NCBI GenBank assembly: GCA_030167125.1
Contig: CP126531.1
Span: 2,520,578 to 2,584,577 of the forward strand
Origin: Rhodanobacteraceae bacterium
GTDB lineage: Bacteria > Pseudomonadota > Gammaproteobacteria > Xanthomonadales > Rhodanobacteraceae
Length of the DNA stretch: 64,000 bases
Reading direction: 5' to 3'
Part shown: positions 9,070-16,178 of the stretch, one piece after another
How the letters are laid out: each line of letters opens with the position of its first letter
How positions within the stretch are numbered: position 1 is the stretch's first letter
Notes under the pieces: generated by a model
Told to the model about the DNA's origin: nothing
The model's database searches: none
What the model saw: the letters and a program-made list of their open reading frames with translations, nothing else
Program-made: the position numbers and the translations under genes

Positions 9070-9750
9070 CTAGTGCACCCAGCGGCCGCCGCGCCTTGCC
9101 GGCAAACTTCCGAACGAACTCGACGACGCGCCGCCGCCGGCGGTGCGCTCGCGCTCAGTGGGCGGACGCACTCGCCAGTAGTGCGCCACGGCTTCGACCG
9201 CGTCGGGAATCTGCGCGAGGCAGGCTTCGTACTCGTTGTCGTCGAGCTTGGCGATCGGCACGTCGGCGGACAGCACGCCTTCGTCCACCGCCAGCGCCAT
9301 GATCGGCGAAAGCATTTCCAGCAACTCGCCGTCCTCGGCCAGGCGCGATTCCCAGATCGACGCGCGCAGGTCGATGCCGCGGCTGAAACCCTCGCACCAG
9401 CCGGCCGCGCTGAGGTCACTGTGGGCGTCCTGCTCCGGCGCGATTTCGCCCAGCACGGGTTCGTACATCTCGCCTTCCAGCTCGGCGGGAATCGAATCGT
9501 TGAGCTTGGCCAGCAGGCCCAGCACCGCCGCGCCCTGCTCGGGGTCCTCGAACGGCGCGTGCAACACCTCGGGCAGCCATTCTTCCGGCAGCGCAGGATC
9601 GGGCCCGATCGCCAGCGCGGTCAGCATGCCGTGCACGCCATCCAGCAGCATGGTTTCATCGGAATCCTGCGCGTGGCCGCGCAGGTAACGGTCGAGCACT
9701 TCGAGCTCGGCGTCGTCGATGATTTCGCGGGTGGCCGGCAATTCGTCCAT
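9070..9750 (-). CDS. UPF0149 / YecA-YgfB family protein
   Basis: This 226-residue acidic protein matches the YgfB/YecA family: LDGVHGMLTALAIGP near residue 40 and WCEGFSRGI in the middle. The family is small, cytosolic and poorly characterised. The C-terminal ~30 residues are low-complexity (TAGGGASSSSF, RRGGRW) and replace the SEC-C zinc motif seen in longer YecA proteins. It starts 25 bp after xthA ends and is probably cotranscribed with it. Confidence 0.85.
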   Translation of the reverse strand: MDELPATREIIDDAELEVLDRYLRGHAQDSDETMLLDGVHGMLTALAIGPDPALPEEWLPEVLHAPFEDPEQGAAVLGLLAKLNDSIPAELEGEMYEPVLGEIAPEQDAHSDLSAAGWCEGFSRGIDLRASIWESRLAEDGELLEMLSPIMALAVDEGVLSADVPIAKLDDNEYEACLAQIPDAVEAVAHYWRVRPPTERERTAGGGASSSSFGSLPARRGGRWVH

Positions 9751-9775
9751 GCTTGGAATAATCGGGGCGCGCGCT

Positions 9776-10543
9776 TCAGTTCGCAAGCTCCAGCATCACC
9801 GGCGCGTGGTCGGAGGGACGTTCCCAGGTGCGCGGCGTACGCTCGATCGATGCCGCCCGCAGCTGCGCGCGCAGCGCAGCGCTGGCCAGGATCAGGTCGA
9901 TGCGCAAGCCGTGGTTGCGGCGGAACGCGCCCTGCCGGTAATCCCACCAGCTGAAATGGCCCTCGTCTTCCACGAAGGCGCGGAACGAATCGACGAAACC
10001 GAGATCGAGGATGCCGCGCAACGCGGCGCGCTCCGGTTCGGAACACAGCACCTGCCCGCGCCACGCTTCCGGATCGTGCACGTCGCGATCGTCCGGCGCG
10101 ATATTGAAATCACCCAGCACGACCACCTTGCCGTGGCGCTGCAACTCGACGCGCAGATGGTCGGTGACCGCGGCCAGCCACTTCAGCTTCCATTCGTACT
10201 TTTCGCTGCCGACGCTCTGCCCGTTCACCACGTACAGATTGACGATGCGCACGCCGCCGACAGTGGCCGCCAGCACGCGGCGCTGCGGGTCTTCGAATCC
10301 GTCCACGCCGGCGACGACATCCTGCAACGGCTGCTTGCCGAGGATCGCGACGCCGTTGTAGGTTTTCTGGCCGGAGAACGCGGCGTGGTAGCCGAGCGCC
10401 TCGATGGCTTCGCGCGGAAACTTCTCGTCCTCGGTCTTGGTTTCCTGCAGCGCCAGCACGTCGGGCTGCGCCTCGCGGCACCACTGTTCGAGGTGCGGCA
10501 GCCGTACCTTCAGCGAATTGACGTTCCAGGAGGCGATTTTCAT
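9776..10543 (-). CDS. xthA: Exodeoxyribonuclease III
   Basis: This 255-residue apurinic endonuclease / 3'-5' exonuclease of base-excision repair belongs to the EEP fold. Visible motifs are MKIASWNVNSL, LQETK (catalytic Glu), VVLGDFNIAP (Asp/Asn) and the terminal RPSDHAPVM (Asp-His). The start at 10543 matches the family N-terminus exactly and is preceded by GGAGG; the open frame continues to 10618. UPF0149 follows in the same direction. Confidence 0.96.
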   Translation of the reverse strand: MKIASWNVNSLKVRLPHLEQWCREAQPDVLALQETKTEDEKFPREAIEALGYHAAFSGQKTYNGVAILGKQPLQDVVAGVDGFEDPQRRVLAATVGGVRIVNLYVVNGQSVGSEKYEWKLKWLAAVTDHLRVELQRHGKVVVLGDFNIAPDDRDVHDPEAWRGQVLCSEPERAALRGILDLGFVDSFRAFVEDEGHFSWWDYRQGAFRRNHGLRIDLILASAALRAQLRAASIERTPRTWERPSDHAPVMLELAN

Positions 10544-10559
10544 GCGCGGCGTTCCATGT

Positions 10560-10662
10560 GCGATCATCCCTGATCGCTGCAGTTGGCATCCCAAGAATGA
10601 ACGACTGATTTTGCTCATCTGACCTTACCACGGCCATCCATGGCCTGACTTTCCACAACAGC
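10560..10662. repeat. REP-like element, copy 2 (inverted)
   Basis: The core GCGATCATCCCTGATCGC at 10560-10577 and the distal part GGCCATCCATGGCC plus CTGACTTTCCACAACAGC at 10632-10662 are the reverse complement of the arrangement at 8958-9066. It fills the divergent gap between xthA and the GPP34 gene. Confidence 0.8.
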
Positions 10663-10734
10663 TTCTTCGCGCGACACCTCGTGGTCCCGACGATTTCCTG
10701 GACCCCCCGCTTCGCGAAGTGCTCTCATCGAGAC

Positions 10735-11457
10735 ATGCCCATGCTCGCCACCGACCTGTTGCTGATGGCCCTCGACGACGAACGCGGCACCGTGTTGCCG
10801 CAAGCGGCGCTCGGCCTCGATTACGGACTGGCCGGCGCGGTCGTGATGGAACTCGCCCTGCGCGGGCGCATCCGCCTCGACGGCGACGTGGTTTCCACCA
10901 CCGGAACCACGACCGACGATGCGCTGCTGGACGACGCGCTGCGCACGATCGCCGCGACGCCCGGCAAGGATCTTTCGCACTGGGTGTGGCACCTGTCGCG
11001 CGATCTCGGCGGACTGCGCCAGCGCCTGCTGGACCGGCTGGTCGCGCGCGGCACGCTGGAGAAGCGCGAACGGCGCGTGCTGCTGCTGTTCCACCAGAAC
11101 GTGTATCCGGAACGCGACGCGCGCGTCGAGCACGACATCCGCGCACGGGTGGATACCGCGCTGCTGCACGGCGCGACGCCCGACGCGCCGACCGCGTGCC
11201 TGATCCACCTCGCTGCCGCGTGCCGCGTCACCGACGCGATCTACGCACGCGACCAGCATAAGGCCATCAACGCGCGCATCGCCCAACTCGATGACGCCGG
11301 CGCCGCAGGCGCGAACGCGGTGGCGGCGCTGGTGGCGCAGGCCGAAACGGCGGCGGTGACCGCCGCGACGATGGCCGCGATCACGGCTTCGACGGTGGCC
11401 GCGACCAGCGCGGCGACCGCGGCGGCATGCAGCGCCAGCAGCGCCGCCTGCCATTGA
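10735..11457 (+). CDS. GPP34 (GOLPH3/VPS74-like) family protein
   Basis: This 240-residue protein opens LATDLLLMALDDERGTVL, the characteristic start of GPP34 domains. It continues with the alternating VMELALRGRI and LLDRLVARGTLE helices of that family. Eukaryotic GOLPH3 binds PI4P and Golgi glycosyltransferases; bacterial members are uncharacterised. The last ~45 residues are a low-complexity Ala/Thr/Ser segment. Start candidates are ATG 10735 and 10741. It converges with the aminopeptidase gene. Confidence 0.8.
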   Translation: MPMLATDLLLMALDDERGTVLPQAALGLDYGLAGAVVMELALRGRIRLDGDVVSTTGTTTDDALLDDALRTIAATPGKDLSHWVWHLSRDLGGLRQRLLDRLVARGTLEKRERRVLLLFHQNVYPERDARVEHDIRARVDTALLHGATPDAPTACLIHLAAACRVTDAIYARDQHKAINARIAQLDDAGAAGANAVAALVAQAETAAVTAATMAAITASTVAATSAATAAACSASSAACH

Positions 11458-11468
11458 CGGCTGCGGGA

Positions 11469-12842
11469 TCAGCCGCGCGCGTAACGCCGCTGCAGGAACG
11501 CGTGGAACGCACGCAGGGACTGCGCATCGCCCCCGCGCGGTTTGCCGGGGCGCTCGCTTTCGTTCCATGCATACACGTCCACGTGCAGCCACGGCACGCT
11601 CGCCGGCACGAAATGCTGCAGGTACAGCGCGGCGGTGATCGCGCCCGCGTGGCGCGAGGCACCGGTGTTGCAGGTATCCGCGACCGACGACACCAGCATC
11701 GCGCGGTACGGCTGCCACAGCGGCAACCGCCACACGGGGTCGTGTTGTGCGTCGGCCGCCGCGAGCAGTTCGCCGGCGATGTCGTCGCGGTTGGCGAACA
11801 CGGCCGGCAGGTCCGGGCCCAGCGCGACGCGCGCGGCGCCCGTCAACGTCGCGAAGTCGATCAGCAGGCCGGGCTTGCTCTCGACCGCCAATGCGAGTGC
11901 GTCGCAGAGGATCAGGCGGCCTTCGGCGTCGGTGTTGTCCACTTCCACGGTGATGCCGGCGCGGGTACGGATCACGTCGCCCGGACGCATCGCGTCGCCC
12001 GCCACCGCGTTGTCGACGGTCGGGATCACCAGCAGCAATTGCACGGGCAGCTTCGACGTCATCACCAGCTGTGCCAGCGCGAGCGCGTGCGCGGCGCCGC
12101 CCATGTCCTTCTTCATCCAGCGCATGCCGTCGTGGGTCTTGAGGTCGAGCCCGCCGGTGTCGAAGCACACACCCTTGCCGACCAGCGCCAGCAACGGATG
12201 CTTGGGATCGCCCCAACGCATTTCGATGACGCGCGGCGCGCGCGGACTGGCGCGGCCGACCGCGTGCACGGTCGGGAAGCCCGCCTCCAGCAAACCATCG
12301 CCGCTCCACTCGCGGCAGCTTGCGCCGAAGCGATCGGCGACTTCGCGCACCGCGGCGCAAAGTTCGGCGGGCCCGAGATCCTGCGCGGTGGTGTTGATCA
12401 GGTCACGCAGGCGCGTGATCGCGTCGATCGCCGGTTCCACTTCATCCAGCACCTTGCGCGGCAGCAACAGCCGCGCGGGTCCGCTCTGCGGCGCGTGGTA
12501 CCTGGTGAAGCGGTAACTGCCGAGCGCCCAGCCGAGCGCGGCGTCGCGCGGCGCGAGCGCATCGCCGTCGAGGCGATAGTCGTTGGCGGGCAGGCGAAAC
12601 GGCAAGCCGCCCAGCGCGAACGGCGGCGATGAGGCATCGATGCCGCAGACCACGCGCGCGGTGCCGCCTCGCGCGTCAGGCAACAGGCAGAACGCGCCAG
12701 CCTGGCCTTCGAAACCGCTGGATTGCGCGAAGCGCTGCTGGCGCGCGCCGAGGGTCTTCGCGAAATCCGGCCACGCGCGGCGCGTGACCGGCGTCAACGG
12801 GATGGCGCGGCGGCCGTTCCGGTCCGCGCTCAATCCCTGCAT
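11469..12842 (-). CDS. Leucyl aminopeptidase family protein (M17)
   Basis: This 457-residue metallopeptidase has the M17 signature NTDAEGRLIL and the upstream VGKGVCFDTGGLDLK metal/catalytic segment, followed by DFATLTGAARVALG. These cytosolic hexamers release N-terminal residues using two metal ions. At 457 residues it is shorter than PepA (about 500) and resembles the PepB-like branch. It is followed by a convergent gene and preceded by the PstS-like/LysM gene 27 bp upstream. Confidence 0.93.
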   Translation of the reverse strand: MQGLSADRNGRRAIPLTPVTRRAWPDFAKTLGARQQRFAQSSGFEGQAGAFCLLPDARGGTARVVCGIDASSPPFALGGLPFRLPANDYRLDGDALAPRDAALGWALGSYRFTRYHAPQSGPARLLLPRKVLDEVEPAIDAITRLRDLINTTAQDLGPAELCAAVREVADRFGASCREWSGDGLLEAGFPTVHAVGRASPRAPRVIEMRWGDPKHPLLALVGKGVCFDTGGLDLKTHDGMRWMKKDMGGAAHALALAQLVMTSKLPVQLLLVIPTVDNAVAGDAMRPGDVIRTRAGITVEVDNTDAEGRLILCDALALAVESKPGLLIDFATLTGAARVALGPDLPAVFANRDDIAGELLAAADAQHDPVWRLPLWQPYRAMLVSSVADTCNTGASRHAGAITAALYLQHFVPASVPWLHVDVYAWNESERPGKPRGGDAQSLRAFHAFLQRRYARG

Positions 12843-12869
12843 GGTCGGCCCCCTGTGCTCAAGGCCGCT

Positions 12870-14156
12870 TCACTGCGCGCTGACCTTCAGCACCTGCCCG
12901 ACCTTCAGCATGTCGCTGTGCAAGCCGTTCCACTTGCGCAGATCCTCGACGCTGACCGAATTCTTCCTCGCGATCTTCGACAGCGTGTCGCCGCTGACCA
13001 CCGTGTAGGCGGCCGTCTGAGACACCGGTGCCGACGACGTGGCCTGCGGCGACGGATTCACGCCGGCGGCCTGCGCCATCGCGATGCGCTGCTGGTTGGC
13101 CGCGGCGACCTGGTCGGCGGCGGCCTGCTGCAGGCGCATCGCGTGCTGCAGGTCGGCGGACTGGCTGGACAGGCGCTCGAATTCGGCGCCCGGCGCGTAT
13201 TCGGCCGGCAAGCCTTCCGCCACCATCTTCGCGCCGAGCAGGTTGATGCGGTCCTTCTCGCTCTTCGCGTTCAGCACCACGGCCTGCGCATACGGCAACA
13301 GCTCATGGTCGCGCAGGATCCCCGCGGCCTTGTCGCCGCCGAGGAACGCCAGGAATTTCTGGATCGTCGCGATCTTCGGATTGTCGGCCTTGTAGGCCAG
13401 GTAAATCGTCAGCGGCAGCGGATAGGTCGCGTTCTCCAGCGTCGCGAGGCTGGGCGTCACGCCTTCGATCGGGATGATCTTGATGCCCTTCTGGCGGCGC
13501 GCGTGCACCAGCGTCGACAGCGCCAGCGCCTTGGTGTTCAGCGACACGTCCTGCTGCAGCGAATCGACGTTGATCAGGAGGCGCGGCACCGCCACCGGAT
13601 TGTCGCCATTGCCGAACATCAGGCGTCGAAAGCTGAACTGCAATCCGTCCAGCTGCGGGAACACGCCTTCGAGATCGATCTTTTCGTCGGGGCCGCCGAC
13701 CTGCGACCAGTTGGTGATCTTGCCGTAGTAGATCTCGTGCACCTGCCGCAAGGTCAGGTTGTTCACCGGATTGGAATCGTTGGTGATCAGGACCAGCGCG
13801 TCCCAGGCGACCGGCGTGAAGGTGAGGCCGGCTTCCTGCGTGCGCTTGTAATAGCCCGGCCGCGCGCTGGCCGCGATGTCGACGCTGCCGGACAACGCCT
13901 GGTCGATGCCGTCGATGGTGTTGAACGGCGTGACTTCGAGATGCCCGTCGCCGGTGTCGGCGAAAGCTTGCGCGACCGCGTCGACGAGGCCTTCGGTGCT
14001 GACCTGGTCGCCGCGCACGATCAGCGCAGGGCCCGAAGCCTTGCGCGACGTTTCGTGGTGGTGGCGGGTGGAATGCTTGGCGGACGCCGCGGTGGCGGCA
14101 ACAGCGAAGACGAGGCAAAAGGACGCTGCGAGCAGACTCAACGAACGTGCTGACAT
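12870..14156 (-). CDS. Phosphate-binding-protein-like (PstS-type) protein with C-terminal LysM domain
   Basis: This 428-residue protein has a signal peptide (residues 1-27) followed by a short His-rich stretch (HSTRHHHETS). Residues ~45-310 form a PstS-type periplasmic binding domain with GSVDIAASARP and LTLRQVHEIYYGKITNW. A Gln/Ala-rich linker leads to a LysM peptidoglycan-binding motif at ~385-427 (YTVVSGDTLSKIARKN, LKVGQVLKV). Binding-protein domains of this type bind phosphate or related anions. The LysM part suggests anchoring at the cell wall. No Pst permease genes are near. Confidence 0.85.
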   Translation of the reverse strand: MSARSLSLLAASFCLVFAVAATAASAKHSTRHHHETSRKASGPALIVRGDQVSTEGLVDAVAQAFADTGDGHLEVTPFNTIDGIDQALSGSVDIAASARPGYYKRTQEAGLTFTPVAWDALVLITNDSNPVNNLTLRQVHEIYYGKITNWSQVGGPDEKIDLEGVFPQLDGLQFSFRRLMFGNGDNPVAVPRLLINVDSLQQDVSLNTKALALSTLVHARRQKGIKIIPIEGVTPSLATLENATYPLPLTIYLAYKADNPKIATIQKFLAFLGGDKAAGILRDHELLPYAQAVVLNAKSEKDRINLLGAKMVAEGLPAEYAPGAEFERLSSQSADLQHAMRLQQAAADQVAAANQQRIAMAQAAGVNPSPQATSSAPVSQTAAYTVVSGDTLSKIARKNSVSVEDLRKWNGLHSDMLKVGQVLKVSAQ

Positions 14157-14374
14157 GAACGATGTACCGAGTGACGATGTGGGAGAAGAGGCCGCACGAT
14201 TATGGCGGAATCGATCGCGTTTGCGGCGATGCGTTCAGTTTTTCGTTCGGGCTTCGCTGAGGCTGCTCACGCTCCGTGACAAGCATGCCTCCATGCTGCG
14301 CTCGCCGGCCCGCACATCCGTGTGCGGGCGTTCTTCGGCGTGAGATGCCACTGGCATCTCACGAAAGCCCCGCC

Positions 14375-15757
14375 TCACCCACCAATCTGGATCTGCACCA
14401 GCTGGCCATCGCGCACCAGCGACAGCAGCAACACGCGCGGGTGCTGCGCGAACATCCGTCGCAATTGCGCGAGGTCGGGCGTCGCCACGTTGTTGACGCC
14501 GACCAGGATGTCGCCGCTGGCGAGGCCATTGCGCGCGGCGCGGCTGCCCGGCGCGACGCTCGAGACGCTGACGCCTTCGACGTCCTCGTCGCCGCCGGGT
14601 GTGTCGCTGAAACTCGCACCGGCGAGCCGCGGATCGAGCGAAGCACCGCTTGCCTGCGTGCTGACCGCCGTCAATTTCGCGTCGATCGTGAGCGGCGTGC
14701 CGCCGCGATCGATGCCCAATGCCAGCGTGCTGCCGACCGGCGCCAGGCCTTGCGCGTTGCGCAGGTCCTGCGCGTCGGCGACGGGCTTGCCGTTGACGCG
14801 GGTAATGAGGTCGCCCGGCTTCAGCCCCGCCTTCGCCGCGGGTGAATCCGGCATCACGTTGGTGATCAGCGCGCCCTGCGTGGCCTTGATGCCCAACGCG
14901 GCGGCCACGCGCGGATTCAGGTCCTGCACGTCGACGCCGAGCGTGCCGCGCTCGACCTTGCCGTGCGCGATCAGCTGCTTCATCACGTCCGCGGCGAGAT
15001 TGGTCGGAATCGCGAAACCCAGCCCCGCGCTCGCACCGGACGGCGAATAGATCATCGAGTTGATGCCGACCAGCTCGCCGTCGAGGTTCACCAGCGCGCC
15101 GCCGGAATTGCCGGGGTTGATCGAGGCGTCGGTCTGGATGTAGTTCTGCACGCCGCTGCGGCGCAAGTCCTGGCGCTGCAGGCCGGAGACGATGCCGGAC
15201 GTCGCCGATTGGCCGAGTCCGAACGGATCGCCCACCGCGACCACGAAGTCACCCACCCGCAGCTTCGAGGAATCCGCCAGCGGCAGCGCGACCAGGTTGG
15301 GCGCGTGGATCTGGATCACCGCGAGATCGGATTGCGGATCGGCGCCGATGACTTTCGCCGTGTACGACTTGCCGTCGGTGAGCGTGACCTTGATGTCGTC
15401 GGCGCCCGCGATCACGTGGTTGTTGGTGAGGATGTAGCCGTCCTTCGCGTTGACGATCACGCCCGAACCCAGCGACTGCTGCACCAGTTCGCGCGAAGGC
15501 GGCACCGCGGGCAGGCCGAAGAACTGGCGCATGATCGGATCGCTGAAGAACGGGTTCACCGCGACGCGCCGATGGCTGGTCGAGGAGATGTTCACGACCG
15601 CCGGCGACACGCGAGCCAGCATCGGCGCCAGCGAGGGCAGCGCCTGTCCGTTCACCGCGGCCGGCAACGTGCCGGTGGTGGCCGGCAGTACGCAGGCCGT
15701 CGCCAGGGCGGCGGTCGCGATCAAGGTGGGCAGGCGCAGGCGGGCGGCGGACATCAT
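14375..15757 (-). CDS. Do/HtrA-family periplasmic serine protease (DegP/DegQ-like)
   Basis: This 460-residue protease has an N-terminal signal segment ending near LATAC, which may be a lipobox. The trypsin-like domain has the triad His114 (TNNHVIAG), Asp144 (SDLAVI) and Ser218 (GNSGGAL). Two PDZ domains follow (about 270-360 and 375-460). Members degrade or refold misfolded envelope proteins. The start at 15757 has GAGGAG five bases upstream. The 218-bp downstream gap holds hairpins (GAGATGCC-ACT-GGCATCTC at 14342-14360) but no gene. Confidence 0.93.
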   Translation of the reverse strand: MMSAARLRLPTLIATAALATACVLPATTGTLPAAVNGQALPSLAPMLARVSPAVVNISSTSHRRVAVNPFFSDPIMRQFFGLPAVPPSRELVQQSLGSGVIVNAKDGYILTNNHVIAGADDIKVTLTDGKSYTAKVIGADPQSDLAVIQIHAPNLVALPLADSSKLRVGDFVVAVGDPFGLGQSATSGIVSGLQRQDLRRSGVQNYIQTDASINPGNSGGALVNLDGELVGINSMIYSPSGASAGLGFAIPTNLAADVMKQLIAHGKVERGTLGVDVQDLNPRVAAALGIKATQGALITNVMPDSPAAKAGLKPGDLITRVNGKPVADAQDLRNAQGLAPVGSTLALGIDRGGTPLTIDAKLTAVSTQASGASLDPRLAGASFSDTPGGDEDVEGVSVSSVAPGSRAARNGLASGDILVGVNNVATPDLAQLRRMFAQHPRVLLLSLVRDGQLVQIQIGG

Positions 15758-15921
15758 GTTGGCTCCTCGGTCGGGCTCGGGATGAATCGCGTCATTATCA
15801 GACAGGCCAGTCGCGATGGCGTTCACGCGCCGCGGCGCGCTCCCGCGCGGCCCGCAAATTTTTTTGCGCCGCCCCCTTTACAGCCCCGGCCGGTCAGCGT
15901 AGGGTTGAGCCTCGCTCGCGA

Positions 15922-15937
15922 TCACAACATCTTGTGT
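15922..15937. promoter_or_regulatory. NrdR-box-like operator upstream of nrdJ
   Basis: TCACAACATCTTGTGT matches the NrdR consensus (acaCwAtATaTwGtgt) at nearly every conserved position, including CwA..AT..TwGtgt. NrdR represses ribonucleotide reductase genes in most proteobacteria. Only one box is clear here, about 240 bp before the nrdJ start, whereas NrdR sites usually come in pairs. The remainder of the 421-bp gap (15758-16178) holds a GC-rich stretch, one T run and the small reading frame below. I see no cobalamin riboswitch. Confidence 0.6.
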
Positions 15938-15998
15938 TTTGGGCAGCGGCGAAGCCCAAGAATTGGGCTTCAACTCGGTCTCGAGCAAGGGGGCGAAG

Positions 15999-16070
15999 AT
16001 GGTGGTCAAGCGGTTGGACGAGGCGCAAGGCCCGCACTGGCATCCGGTGCGGCGGCGCTTCATTGATTGA
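15999..16070 (+). CDS. Possible 23-residue leader peptide upstream of nrdJ
   Basis: ATG at 15999 is preceded by AAGGGGGCG and opens a 23-codon frame (MVVKRLDEAQGP and onward) ending TGA at 16070, 108 bp before nrdJ. It lies between the NrdR-like box and the reductase start. The peptide matches nothing I recognise. It could be a leader peptide or a chance frame. Confidence 0.25.
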   Translation: MVVKRLDEAQGPHWHPVRRRFID

Positions 16071-16178
16071 AACGGATCTCAGGCAACGCGGCGCCGCAAG
16101 GCGCGACGCGTGGCGAGGTCGTCGGCATCCGGGCATCGAAGACAAGAACCCGGAACGGACACGGAGGATACGAACAAG

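Noticed and set aside
10615..12360. 581-codon minus-strand frame covering the GPP34 gene
   Set aside because: It overlaps the aminopeptidase gene in another frame and has only Arg/Ala-rich composition; the GPP34 and M17 frames have real motifs.
14342..14360. Possible cobalamin riboswitch around a GCCACTG motif
   Set aside because: There is no B12-box sequence near it, and it lies after the HtrA stop codon rather than before a cobalamin gene. It is a plain hairpin.
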